DNA of 64,000 nucleotides from Anaerolineales bacterium (GCA_016789305.1 JAEURJ010000014.1:1-64000), one strand, 5' to 3'. Shown: positions 51,060 to 61,060, counted from the first letter of the stretch. Made by a program: numbers and translations. The notes: generated by a model not told the origin, from the letters alone.

Positions 51060-53373
51060 CATCACCCACTCCAACCAAATCCCAAGGCGCAGAACCTTTG
51101 GGCTGGCAATTTGGTCAAACCTTACCTATCCCCAAAAATTCACGGTTATTGCGTTGATTTTTGCGTTGTCATTGCTTGCATTCCTGCCTCTGGTCCTTGA
51201 ACAAAATACCCGCATCGAAAACTACGGTCGAAAAGAAGCGCAAGGCGCTGCCTACCTGCAGTTCTTATGGCAGCTTACAACAGATCTTGAATCCCTGCGC
51301 CTTGCCAATATAGAACTTCAAAATGGCTCGGGAACAAGTACAACCGTCGGCGAAGCCTTGATTAAAGTTGAAGCTGATATCACCGCACTTGAAGCAGCCA
51401 CCAGCCAATATGCGCCGGCTCTTGGAATGGATGTGGACATCCTCGAGATCGCCAACAAATGGGCAACTCTGCGAACCGCCATTCAGGATCGAAGCCTAGC
51501 AGATATCGAAGCTGGTTTCATCACACTGGGAAATAGTATCGATGCACTCGTCAAGCAAACGGGCGATAAATCGTATCTAATTCTCGACCCGGACCTTGAT
51601 ACTTACTATGTGATGGATACCGTGTTGTTGAAGTTGCCGGAAAACCAGGCACTTACATTTAGGATTTGGCAAATTGCCAATGAGGCATCACAAACAAACG
51701 AACTTTCCGTTGAAAGACAATTTGAACTAGGTGCATTGATCAGCCAACTTCAATCAAATGTGACACAGCTTGATAAAAACCTGCAAACCTCCATCGAAAA
51801 CAATGCAAATGGCGAAATGATCGGAATACTGTCAATCCCTTTGCAAAATTATCTGGCTGCGACACAATCATTTATCAACCTCAACAACACATATCTGACA
51901 CAAGCGGACAATATTTCCTTGTTAAGCCCCGTCGTTTTGAAGGCGAATTACAACGGGGTGCGAGACTCAACCGATGTGCTTTATGCATCCGCATCCAGAG
52001 CGCTTGAAAATGGCATCCGCGAAAGGATTGAAACCCTCACCATTAGATTAAGTGCGGCTATTATGCTGGCAGCGCTTAGCATCCTGGTCGCATTCTTGAT
52101 CGGTTTGAGAGTAATGCGCACCATTAGTATGCCACTTCTGGAATTGCTTGGAGCAACACAAAAATTACGAGAAGGTGATATGAGCACTCGAATCCCGTCC
52201 GTCAGCAGTGATGAGGCGGGGCAGGTGGCCCTTGCCTTTAATTCATTGGCCAGCGAATTGGAAACCAACCGTCAAACACTGCAATTGCGTGCGTCTGAAC
52301 TGGAAAGAAGATCTTCCGAGCTTGAAACCATTGCAGAGGTCGGACGCGATATTTCGATCATTCGCGATTTAAATACCATGCTTAATGTGGCTACCTCTCT
52401 GATTCGCGAAAGATTTGGCTTCTATCACACCGGAATATTCCTGGTGGATGAACGAAACGAATACGCAGTCCTTCGCTCGGCAAACGGTCCATCTTCTCAA
52501 GCCCTGCTTGAACAAAACTACAAGATCAAAATTGGAGGAGCTGGCGTTGTAGGCAGTGTCGCTCAGACGGGTCAGGCGCAGGTCGCAACGTTCTCGGCGA
52601 TCAATCCACCCGTCTCAAAAAATCCTCTGCTTCCTGAAACCCATTCGGAGATCGGCCTCCCTTTGCGAGGCAAAAGCCTGACCATTGGCGTGCTCAGCAT
52701 ACATTCGAACAATGAAAAGGCCTTTACGCAACGAGAAGTTCAGATCTTTCAGATTTTGGCCGACCAGCTCTCTTCTGCAATTGACAATGCCCAGTTGGCC
52801 CAGCAAGTGGAAGGCACCATTAATGAATTAAGCATTATCAACCGCACCCAAACCAAGAAAAATTGGGACAATACGATTTCACAACAAAAACTATCCTTTG
52901 AATACGATGGCTTTAGGATTCAGCCCATACCGCCAAATCTTCCTGGAACACTAATGCACCAACTGGAGGATGGAAAACCGATCATTCTAAATCCTGAAGA
53001 TGTCCACTCTGATACCGGCATTTCCGTCAAAAACACATTATTGATTCCCCTTTTGTTAACCGGGCAGGTCATTGGTGTCATTGGGTTGGAACGTGAAGAT
53101 CCAAACACCCAGTGGACCGCCGAGGAAATTTCCATTGCCGAAGCCGCGGCCAACCGTGCAGCCATTACATTGGAAAATGCAAGATTGCTGGAAGAGAGCC
53201 AAAGGCTTGCATCAAAAGAACAAGCCATATCCCAGGCAACAGCAAGGATCAGTACCGCTCTCAGTGTTGAAAATATCCTTGGGATTACAGCGGAAGAACT
53301 GGAACGAGTGATCGGCGATTCTGAAGTTATTTTGCAAATAAAAGCGGATAATGAATCAGCTTCCGCCAAGTAA
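51052..53373 (+). CDS. GAF array protein 6: helical sensor-HAMP-GAF-half GAF
   Basis: The ATG at 51052 gives 773 residues and an 8-bp overlap with protein 5. TM1 (~27-50) and TM2 (~332-355) enclose ~280 extracytoplasmic residues that look all-helical (ESLRLANIELQNGSG, DLDTYYVMDTVLLKLPENQ), like helical-bundle (HBM/CHASE3-type) sensors. HAMP ~356-407 and a coiled coil follow. The GAF (~424-585) has FYHTGIFLVDERNEYAVL but a diverged core, NPLLPETHSEIGLPLRG. The half-GAF has KKNWDNTISQQKLSFEYDGF, and the tail reads EQAISQATARISTALSVENI. No Cys and no output domain. It is the only member with this helical sensor type. Confidence 0.83.
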   Translation: MSNITHSNQIPRRRTFGLAIWSNLTYPQKFTVIALIFALSLLAFLPLVLEQNTRIENYGRKEAQGAAYLQFLWQLTTDLESLRLANIELQNGSGTSTTVGEALIKVEADITALEAATSQYAPALGMDVDILEIANKWATLRTAIQDRSLADIEAGFITLGNSIDALVKQTGDKSYLILDPDLDTYYVMDTVLLKLPENQALTFRIWQIANEASQTNELSVERQFELGALISQLQSNVTQLDKNLQTSIENNANGEMIGILSIPLQNYLAATQSFINLNNTYLTQADNISLLSPVVLKANYNGVRDSTDVLYASASRALENGIRERIETLTIRLSAAIMLAALSILVAFLIGLRVMRTISMPLLELLGATQKLREGDMSTRIPSVSSDEAGQVALAFNSLASELETNRQTLQLRASELERRSSELETIAEVGRDISIIRDLNTMLNVATSLIRERFGFYHTGIFLVDERNEYAVLRSANGPSSQALLEQNYKIKIGGAGVVGSVAQTGQAQVATFSAINPPVSKNPLLPETHSEIGLPLRGKSLTIGVLSIHSNNEKAFTQREVQIFQILADQLSSAIDNAQLAQQVEGTINELSIINRTQTKKNWDNTISQQKLSFEYDGFRIQPIPPNLPGTLMHQLEDGKPIILNPEDVHSDTGISVKNTLLIPLLLTGQVIGVIGLEREDPNTQWTAEEISIAEAAANRAAITLENARLLEESQRLASKEQAISQATARISTALSVENILGITAEELERVIGDSEVILQIKADNESASAK

Positions 53374-53400
53374 CGCTTTGAAAATATTATTGGAGCCATT

Positions 53401-56349
53401 GTGAATCTGGACAAGACCAAAACTACTGCAAACGAAGCGCAAGTGCAGGCGCGAAACACAACTCTCATTGGAGTGTTTTTTGCGTTGATATTTGGCGGTT
53501 TGTCGTTATATGTGGTTTTTGGCGGTGACTATCAACAGGCTAGATTAATACTTCCAATTTTTATCACAAGCCTGCTTGTGGTCTGGGCCGCAAGGACTGG
53601 CAGACATGTTACTGGCAGCTATTTGCTGATTCTGGTGATATCTGCTCAAACCATTGCCTCTCCCCTAACAGAAAGCGGCCTGGGATTGCCGAGTGCTCTA
53701 GGCGCAATCGCGCTGATCGGCATTATCAGCCTGGCTACTTTGCCCAGGAAAAATATTGGACGCATTCTGATTGCCGGCCTGATCGTCGCTTCGGCATCTG
53801 TTTTGATTGACTTGTTTGCCCCAGCCACCCGCCCACCCGGTCAATCCATTGACGTGCGTTGGGTATTCAGCGTCATCGCATTTTTGACGTTCCTAGCCTA
53901 CATCACACGTGAATATTCTGCGCTCGATATCCGTACAAAAATCACATTGGGCATTTTGGCAACAGGCGGCATTGCCCTTGCCATCCTTGCCATTTTTGCC
54001 CTTAACCGCTCCACGCTGCTGATCAACTTTTTGTCCGAACGCCTTGAGATCAGTGTAAAACTGCTTGCCGAAGAACAATTAACGAACACAGTTAATTCAG
54101 AGGCCGCCACAATAGATCAGTTCTTCAAAAATATTGAAATCGAAGTGGAAAATCTTGCAGCATACCGCGTTTCGCTTGAAAGGGAACGAAACAAGTTAAA
54201 TCTCGGAAATTACTGGGACGGAAACCTGCAAATCGCGCAGCTGAGTACAGGTCAGTATGGAAATCCCACGACCGATCCATCATCGGTTTTTATTCCGATC
54301 AACACGGAGATCACGGAAGGGCTGATCGGCGAGATCAACACATCCGCCTATTTGGATTTCATGGCGCCAAAAATTTTAGAGAAAAGGCCTGAAATCCTTT
54401 CGATCTATAACATCACACCCAAAGGCGTCACCAGATATTACCCAAACATCAATCTCGCGGCAGTTCTGCCTCCGGATTTCGATGCAACCAGCCGACCCTA
54501 CTACCAAATCACAAACCCTTCGTTTAATCAGGAACGCCGTACAAAATGGGCAATCCCATATGTAGACGCCACCGGAGGCGGCCTGGTCGTTACGGTCGCA
54601 TCACCAGTATATTTCGGCAATGAATTCAACGGCATTATTGCTGCAGATATTCAACTATCAAAGGTGGCAGAGCAGGCAGCCCTGATCAAGGTCGGAAGCT
54701 CCGGGTATGCCATGATCATTGACGTCGACGGCCATGTTATCTACATGCCGGATGCAGGGTACGCCATGTATGGCATCAACCCTGAAACACTGGTGCCTGA
54801 AGAATACTTTAAACAGACCGTGCTGGGCAATGGGAATAACGACATCAAATCCATCACTCAACGAATGGCAGCAGGAGCCTCAGGACTAAATACGATCAAT
54901 GTCAACGGCGTTGAAACTTATATTGCTTATACACAGATCAAGTCTACCGGATACATCCTTGCGCTTGTAGTGCCCACAGCGGAAATGCAGCAAGCCATCA
55001 TCTCAACCAACAGTGATGTTCAAGCACAGGTGCAAGGCACCGTCCGCCTGGGTGCATTGATCTTCATCGGCCTGCTGTTTTTCGCCATCATAGTCAGCGT
55101 GGTTATCTCGCAAATCATCGGTTTGCCAATCCTTCGACTCACACTTGCTGCAAACCGAATTATCGACGGTTACCTGACAACGCAGGCAACCGTCACCACG
55201 CAGGACGAGATCGGCACGTTGGCCGAGGCATTCAATACAATGACCTATCGCCTTCGGGAAAATCTCTCCACACTGGAAAAACGCGTGGAAGATCGTACAG
55301 CTGAAATCACAATCGCCAACGAGAAAATTGAACGACGTGCAAAGCAGTTTGCAAGCATCTCGGAAATTTCGCGCATCATCAATCAAACCCAAAATTTGCT
55401 GGAGCTGCTCCCGCAAATCGTGCAATCCATCAGTCAACAATTCAACTTTTATCATACCGGCATATTCCTTCTCGATGCAAACAAGGAGTATGCGATCTTA
55501 AGAGCCGCCAACAGTGAAGGCGGACAAAAAATGTTATATCGAAACCACAAACTACTGGTGGGTCAGACCGGGATCGTGGGATATGTATCCCGATCTGGAA
55601 AACCACGCATCGCTCTCGACACCGGGTCTGATTCTGTTTACTTCAACAACCCCGACCTCCCAAACACCCGCTCCGAAATGGCTCTCCCGCTATTGAAATC
55701 CGGCGGCGAGATCATCGGCGTGTTGGATGTGCAAAGCACGGTTCCCAACGCATTCTCACAGGAAGATATTGACACCCTTTCTGCTCTGGCCGACCAGGTA
55801 GCTGTTGCGATCACCAATGCCTTGCTTTATGAAGAAACGCAAAAAACACTGGTTGAAGGAGATATTATTTATCGCCAGAATCTAAGAGTGGGCTGGGAGA
55901 AATATACCCGTTCATCAAACCTCGTGGGCGTTCAGCGCAAGGGTCTGCAAACCAATATGCTGACAGAACCGATCGATATTAATGGAGTAGAACCCGGCGA
56001 ATTAAAAAATGCTCAAACACCGCCAAGTCACATTAACATCCCGCTCCGATTACGCGGAGCAAAAATCGGCTCCTTGAGTATTGAAAATAAGAACAATCGT
56101 CAGTTCACTCAGGATGAATTGGATGTTATTTCAGCCATCCTTGAACGTGCTGCGTTGGCAATGGAAAATGCCCGCCTGCTGGAAGAGTCACAACGTCGTG
56201 CGGCGCGGGAACAAACCATCAGCGAAATGTCTGCAAGGATCGGCTCAGGGACTGAGATCGAAGCGATCCTGCAAACTGCTGTCCGCGAGTTGGGAGCCCA
56301 AATCAGCGGCACCCAGATTTCCGTTGAGATTGGAGGCGAGAATGAATAA
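53401..56349 (+). CDS. GAF array protein 7: 6TM-dCache-HAMP-GAF-half GAF
   Basis: GTG start at 53401; 982 residues. Six N-terminal membrane segments (~18-170) precede a further TM (~178-207) and a large double Cache domain (~227-540). The latter has DATSRPYYQITNP...WAIPYVDATGG and GIIAADIQLSKV. The R-x-(Y/W)-Y...Y-x-D spacing recalls amino-acid-binding dCache domains. TM ~544-574, HAMP ~574-624 and a coiled coil lead to GAF (~644-810, NNPDLPNTRSEMALPLLKSG). The half-GAF has GWEKYTRSSNLVGVQ, and the tail (EQTISEMSARIGSGTEIEAI) ends the chain. It thus has two stacked membrane inputs. No Cys and no output domain. Confidence 0.84.
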   Translation: MNLDKTKTTANEAQVQARNTTLIGVFFALIFGGLSLYVVFGGDYQQARLILPIFITSLLVVWAARTGRHVTGSYLLILVISAQTIASPLTESGLGLPSALGAIALIGIISLATLPRKNIGRILIAGLIVASASVLIDLFAPATRPPGQSIDVRWVFSVIAFLTFLAYITREYSALDIRTKITLGILATGGIALAILAIFALNRSTLLINFLSERLEISVKLLAEEQLTNTVNSEAATIDQFFKNIEIEVENLAAYRVSLERERNKLNLGNYWDGNLQIAQLSTGQYGNPTTDPSSVFIPINTEITEGLIGEINTSAYLDFMAPKILEKRPEILSIYNITPKGVTRYYPNINLAAVLPPDFDATSRPYYQITNPSFNQERRTKWAIPYVDATGGGLVVTVASPVYFGNEFNGIIAADIQLSKVAEQAALIKVGSSGYAMIIDVDGHVIYMPDAGYAMYGINPETLVPEEYFKQTVLGNGNNDIKSITQRMAAGASGLNTINVNGVETYIAYTQIKSTGYILALVVPTAEMQQAIISTNSDVQAQVQGTVRLGALIFIGLLFFAIIVSVVISQIIGLPILRLTLAANRIIDGYLTTQATVTTQDEIGTLAEAFNTMTYRLRENLSTLEKRVEDRTAEITIANEKIERRAKQFASISEISRIINQTQNLLELLPQIVQSISQQFNFYHTGIFLLDANKEYAILRAANSEGGQKMLYRNHKLLVGQTGIVGYVSRSGKPRIALDTGSDSVYFNNPDLPNTRSEMALPLLKSGGEIIGVLDVQSTVPNAFSQEDIDTLSALADQVAVAITNALLYEETQKTLVEGDIIYRQNLRVGWEKYTRSSNLVGVQRKGLQTNMLTEPIDINGVEPGELKNAQTPPSHINIPLRLRGAKIGSLSIENKNNRQFTQDELDVISAILERAALAMENARLLEESQRRAAREQTISEMSARIGSGTEIEAILQTAVRELGAQISGTQISVEIGGENE

Positions 56350-59335
56350 TCGCAAAGAAGAACTCCAGCCTCTACCTCCGGAGAGCAAGGTCAACACATT
56401 CAAGCCCTCTTCCTCAGAGGAGCGAAATGCCCTCTACATAGCATACGCATTTATTATTGCTGGGATTCCATCCATTGGCATTTTCCTGTATTATGGCATG
56501 ATTGCCAAAAGCTGGCAGATCGAGGTGATCGCGGGCATTCTTGTGATCGTCAGCTTCATTGCTTTTCTCATGACTTTCCTAATAAGGAATGGAAAGCATA
56601 TTCAGGCAATGACCGTCATCAGCATCAATGTAACGCTGACATTTATTTCGATTCCACTCCTGGTACAGGGGCTGGGCGTGATCAGCGCGCTCTCGGTGAT
56701 CATTTTTCTTGTTGCCATCACCAGCCTTGCGATGCCTTCGCGGTTTGCGCTTCCCGGCTTTGTCGGAGGCGTTCTCACCGGGCTTGCAGTTTTCTTCCTT
56801 GACAATGCAATTCGCTATCAGAGATTCGTCGTTCCACAGCAGTTACAAGCCTTAACGCCCTATGTAAGCATTGGCCTTCTTTTATTCTTTATCGTTGTCA
56901 CGATAGGCCAATTCAACAAATATACGCTTCGCGTAAAGATCGCTCTTGGCATTCTGGCAACCGGCGGGATCATTATAGCCACCTTAACCTTCTTTGGCGT
57001 CACCCAGGCCAGCCAGCTTATTAATCTGCTAACCAACCAATATGAGAAGGAAAGCCGCGCAAGAATAAACCAGGAAATTATCGCAACTGTTGCCAATGAG
57101 GCTGAGATCGCAAACAACTTCTTTGACGGTATTCTTAATGATCTCGAAGTGGTTGCCAATGTTCGCGTTGATCTTGAAAAGGATAAGGCGCTGTTCATTG
57201 AAGGTCCTTACTGGAACGCAAGCACAAGGGTTTTCCAGCTCTCCGGTGGTCAATATGGAAATTCAACGACCGACGTTTCGTCGGTTTTCATCCCCTCCAC
57301 GATCGTCATTGACGAAGCTCTGCTCGCCGACTTAAACACTACTGCCTATCTCGATTTCTATGCACCAAGCTTTCTCAGTGCGCATCCCGAGGTCGCCTCC
57401 CTGTATTACATAAACACAGCAGGCGCCACCACTTACTATCCAAATATAAATCTTGCCCAGAATGTCCCGCCTGACTTCGATCCAAGAAAAGAATTTTTCT
57501 ACACGATTGCCGATCCGCAAAATGATCCCGCTAGAGAACCAAGGTGGACAGATGCATATTTGGACCCCGCTGGCCAGGGACTGATCGTTACACTTTCCAT
57601 CCCGGTGTATAAAAACAGCAGTTTCCAGGGTGTGATGGCCACCGATATTCAACTTGCCAAGATCTCGGAACGAATAGCAAATATAAAACCCGGGGAAACT
57701 GGATATGCGTTTCTGGTGGATAGCACCGGGCACATTCTTTCCATGCCCGAACAGGGCTACAAGTTATACGAGATTCAACCTGAAGAACTCGGCGCAAATG
57801 ATTTCCCACGCCTGAGTGTTTTAGTCAAGGGATCTTTCGATCTTCAGGAAGCCACATCGCGAATCGTCAATGGTGAAACTAATTTGGCTGAAATCCAGGT
57901 CAATAACGAAGCCAGCTTTATTGCATTTGCTCCTTTGAAGACACCAAACTACCGTCTTGCGGTGGTCGCACCTGAATCTGAATTTACAGGTGAGATCGTG
58001 AAAGCAACTTCGGAAACCACCCAGCGTGTGGAAGGTATTATCCGCAGCAGTGTGATCATTTTAGCCTTTCTCTTTATCGGGGCTCTGTTGATCAGCTTAT
58101 GGATCGGCCAGTTGATCACATCACCGCTTGTGCGGCTTACAAAAACGGTGGATGCGATCTCAAAGGGAGATCTTTCGGCACGGGCAACCGTTGGTACAGA
58201 GGATGAAACAGGCAGACTCGCCGCCGCATTCAACACCATGACCGAGCGATTAAATTCCACGTTGCTGGGACTGGAACAGCGCATTGCGGACCGCACTACA
58301 GATTTGGAACGCGCCAACAAAAACAATGAACGTCGCGCCACACAATTCGAGTCCATTGCTCGTATTGCGCAAATTATCAGCACAACCGAATCGAATGAAG
58401 AGCTTCTCCCTCGCATTGCAGAAGTGATCAGCCAGCAATTCGACTTCTACCACGTTGGGATTTTCCTTCTCGATGTGCGCAAGGAGTTTGCCGTATTAAC
58501 CGCCAGCAACAGCGAAGGCGGAAAAAGAATGCTTGCACGAAATCACCGTCTCCCCATCAACGAGAACAGCATTGTCGGTTATGCCAGCAAAAGCGGACAA
58601 CCCCGCCTTGCTCTTGACACCGATATCGACTCGGTCTATTCCACAAACCCAGACCTTTCGCGCACCCGGTCGGAAATCGCCCTGCCTTTGATCGTAGGCA
58701 ACGAAGTGATCGGCGTGCTTGATGTTCAAAGCCAGGAAAAAAATGCCTTTGGCAATGAAGACATAAACATCATGTCCACTCTTGCAAGGCAGGTAAGCAT
58801 CGCCATTCAAAATGCCCGTTCCTACCAGCAGACACGCGAGGCGTTGAACCGCGCAGAAAATGCATCCATGGAATTGAGCAAACAAAACTGGCGGCAATTT
58901 ACAAATCAAAGAGAGATTAACGGAGTGGTATTTGATGGTGTAAACACGAAAAATCTCTCAAAGAACGGCGCAGAAACCGCTCACAATCTTGCAATTCCAT
59001 TGATGTTGCGTGGCGCAAAAATTGGCAGTATAAAATTGAATTCGATCGATCCGCAGCGAGTATGGACAGAGGACGAAATCGCTCTGTTACAAGCCGCCGC
59101 AGACCGTACCACTCTCGCAATTGAAAACGCACGTCTTCTCCAGGATGCCCAGAAGCGCGCCTCGAAGGAACGTACGATCGGTGAAATATCTTCAAAGATC
59201 AGCGGTTTGGTAAATATCGAGAATATCCTCGAGACCGCCATCAAAGAGCTGGGCACTACCATGCCAAATACGGATATTTCCATTCAATTTAGCGAGGAAG
59301 ATTCCGAGCAGAGCGCCGGGCTCAGGAGACCATAA
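56342..59335 (+). CDS. GAF array protein 8: 6TM-dCache-HAMP-GAF-half GAF
   Basis: I start at 56342, overlapping protein 7 by 8 bp; the frame is open further left but only as a shadow of protein 7. This gives 997 residues. The plan is the same as protein 7: TMs ~30-187 and ~197-227, dCache ~240-557 (DPRKEFFYTIADP, TDAYLDPAGQGLIVT, GVMATDIQLAKI), TM ~563-593 and HAMP ~593-643. GAF (~667-833) has STNPDLSRTRSEIALPLIVG. The half-GAF has KQNWRQFTNQREINGV, and the tail reads ERTIGEISSKISGLVNIENI. The dCache pocket residues differ from protein 7 (F-F-Y for P-Y-Y), so ligands may differ. A tandem paralogue of protein 7. No Cys. Confidence 0.84.
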   Translation: MNNRKEELQPLPPESKVNTFKPSSSEERNALYIAYAFIIAGIPSIGIFLYYGMIAKSWQIEVIAGILVIVSFIAFLMTFLIRNGKHIQAMTVISINVTLTFISIPLLVQGLGVISALSVIIFLVAITSLAMPSRFALPGFVGGVLTGLAVFFLDNAIRYQRFVVPQQLQALTPYVSIGLLLFFIVVTIGQFNKYTLRVKIALGILATGGIIIATLTFFGVTQASQLINLLTNQYEKESRARINQEIIATVANEAEIANNFFDGILNDLEVVANVRVDLEKDKALFIEGPYWNASTRVFQLSGGQYGNSTTDVSSVFIPSTIVIDEALLADLNTTAYLDFYAPSFLSAHPEVASLYYINTAGATTYYPNINLAQNVPPDFDPRKEFFYTIADPQNDPAREPRWTDAYLDPAGQGLIVTLSIPVYKNSSFQGVMATDIQLAKISERIANIKPGETGYAFLVDSTGHILSMPEQGYKLYEIQPEELGANDFPRLSVLVKGSFDLQEATSRIVNGETNLAEIQVNNEASFIAFAPLKTPNYRLAVVAPESEFTGEIVKATSETTQRVEGIIRSSVIILAFLFIGALLISLWIGQLITSPLVRLTKTVDAISKGDLSARATVGTEDETGRLAAAFNTMTERLNSTLLGLEQRIADRTTDLERANKNNERRATQFESIARIAQIISTTESNEELLPRIAEVISQQFDFYHVGIFLLDVRKEFAVLTASNSEGGKRMLARNHRLPINENSIVGYASKSGQPRLALDTDIDSVYSTNPDLSRTRSEIALPLIVGNEVIGVLDVQSQEKNAFGNEDINIMSTLARQVSIAIQNARSYQQTREALNRAENASMELSKQNWRQFTNQREINGVVFDGVNTKNLSKNGAETAHNLAIPLMLRGAKIGSIKLNSIDPQRVWTEDEIALLQAAADRTTLAIENARLLQDAQKRASKERTIGEISSKISGLVNIENILETAIKELGTTMPNTDISIQFSEEDSEQSAGLRRP

Positions 59336-61060
59336 ATGATCTCACGCATGTTTGACTTTATCAGGGATGAACAGGACAGGGATCCGTCTTTCATTCTATT
59401 AACCCGGAATATTGTTATATTCGTTTTGATAGCCGTTGGCCTCTTGATCCCGCTGGTTACCGGGATCATAGGGGAAGGTTCGAGAAATCCGCGTGCCTTG
59501 GTTGTTCTGTCAATCACATTCGGGTTAGTATTGATCTCATTGTTCTACGTTACTCGCGGCAGGATTCTCCTTGCCAAAATAATCGTTCCAGCCGCCCTGC
59601 TCGCCGCCATTGGAATTGTCTCGCTTACTACAAATGGTCTTAAAAGCACAAGTTTGGTGGGGCTCCCCATCGTTCTGGTAATCTCAGCGATTCTCTTGGG
59701 AAGGCGTGCTTTCGCAGTCATCACACCGCTTGCCGTTATCACTACAATTGTTATCGCGTATTTCGACCTGAACAGAACGATCTTATATGTTCCCGCGGGT
59801 CTTGATGATGCGATCATCATTCCCGTATTGTTAATCAGCTGCGCCGGCATCATTCAACTCTTGATGAATCGGTTGAATGACAATATTGCAAAAGCCCGCC
59901 GGAGTGAGCAGAATTATGTGGCCGAGAATCGCGCGCTTTCTGAATTACAGGGCAACCTGGAAAATCGCGTGGCCCAAAGGACCTCCGAGCTGGAAAGGGC
60001 CAATCGAATCAACGAGCGGCGCGCCCGTCAGTTTCAAGCGGTGGCCCAAGTTTCAAACATCATATCGAACATTCAGGATTTTGAAACACTCATCGCCAGA
60101 ATCACCCAGGTGATCAGTGAACAATTCGGTCACTATCACACAGGCATTTTCCTTTTGGATGAAACCCGTGATTTTGCTGTTCTTCGTGCTGCCAATAGCG
60201 CCGGCGGACAAAAGATGCTTGCAAGAAATCATAAATTGCAGGTCGGCCAGATAGGAATCGTAGGATACGTTGCGGCAACAGGTACATCCCGCATCGCGCT
60301 TGACGTGGGAACTGATGCGGTTTTCTTCGACAACCCCGACCTCCCAAACACTCGCTCCGAAATCGCCCTTCCCCTTCAGATCGGCGGTCAGATCATCGGC
60401 GCCCTGGATGTGCAAAGCGAACAGGAAAACGCATTCACCACCGACGACGTTGCGGCGCTTGAAACACTTGCAAATCAAGTTTCGATCGCGATTCAGAATA
60501 CCCGTACCATTGAAGATGCCCGCAAGTCCCTAGCAGAAGCCCAAAGCGCCTACAGCGAATCAGTGCAGGATGCCTGGAAGGTATTCCGTCCCCAATCCCT
60601 CGGTGCGGGCCTGCAATGGAGCGAGGCAAAAGTAAAGCCGCTTGAAAAATCAGAACAAGAGGAATACATACAGGATTCGTTTGCAAAAGGTATCACGACC
60701 GTAGCCGGCGACGTCACTGGAAAACTGGCGGTCCCCATCCGCATGCGCGGGCAGGTGATCGGCGTGATGAGTTTGAAAAATAACAGCAATAACAAATGGT
60801 CTGAAGACGATATTGACATTGCCGAAGCGGTGGCGGAACGTCTTTCACTGGCGATTGAAACGGCCACTCTGTTGCGCACCACCCAGCAAAGGGCTGATAT
60901 CGAAAGGATTACCACAGACATTACTTCCAAGATCAGCTCGTCCTCCCGTTTTGATACCATCCTTCAAACCGCCGCACAGGAATTAAGTAAGGCACTTGGA
61001 GGCTCGGATGTTTTAGTGCAAATCGAACCCGCTGCACTAAAACTGGGAATGTCGGAATAA
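59336..61060 (+). CDS. GAF array protein 9: 6TM-GAF-half GAF
   Basis: 574 residues, the ATG directly following the previous stop. Six hydrophobic segments (~19-178) with short loops are followed by a coiled coil (~185-235, LENRVAQRTSELERANRINERR). The GAF (~232-392) has HYHTGIFLLDETRDFAVL, FDNPDLPNTRSEIALPLQIGG and GALDVQS. The half-GAF has VQDAWKVFRPQSLGAGLQW, and the tail reads ERITTDITSKISSSSRFDTI. One Cys lies in a membrane helix (LLISCAG). It matches proteins 2, 3 and 5 in overall plan but its GAF is closest to proteins 4, 5 and 7. The substrate-binding lipoprotein gene follows after 11 bp. Confidence 0.83.
   Translation: MISRMFDFIRDEQDRDPSFILLTRNIVIFVLIAVGLLIPLVTGIIGEGSRNPRALVVLSITFGLVLISLFYVTRGRILLAKIIVPAALLAAIGIVSLTTNGLKSTSLVGLPIVLVISAILLGRRAFAVITPLAVITTIVIAYFDLNRTILYVPAGLDDAIIIPVLLISCAGIIQLLMNRLNDNIAKARRSEQNYVAENRALSELQGNLENRVAQRTSELERANRINERRARQFQAVAQVSNIISNIQDFETLIARITQVISEQFGHYHTGIFLLDETRDFAVLRAANSAGGQKMLARNHKLQVGQIGIVGYVAATGTSRIALDVGTDAVFFDNPDLPNTRSEIALPLQIGGQIIGALDVQSEQENAFTTDDVAALETLANQVSIAIQNTRTIEDARKSLAEAQSAYSESVQDAWKVFRPQSLGAGLQWSEAKVKPLEKSEQEEYIQDSFAKGITTVAGDVTGKLAVPIRMRGQVIGVMSLKNNSNNKWSEDDIDIAEAVAERLSLAIETATLLRTTQQRADIERITTDITSKISSSSRFDTILQTAAQELSKALGGSDVLVQIEPAALKLGMSE

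Noticed and set aside
56081..56341. Upstream extension of GAF protein 8
   Set aside because: Those residues are an out-of-frame reading of protein 7's half-GAF and tail; the ATG at 56342 gives the expected membrane N-terminus.
41560..60510. Bilin-binding (phytochrome-like) GAF domains
   Set aside because: No cysteine is present in any GAF domain, and the SPIH or CH attachment motifs are missing.
40326..61060. GAF proteins as histidine kinases
   Set aside because: I searched the translations for H-box, N, G1 and G2 motifs and found none; all nine complete members end ~45 residues after the half-GAF or last GAF domain.
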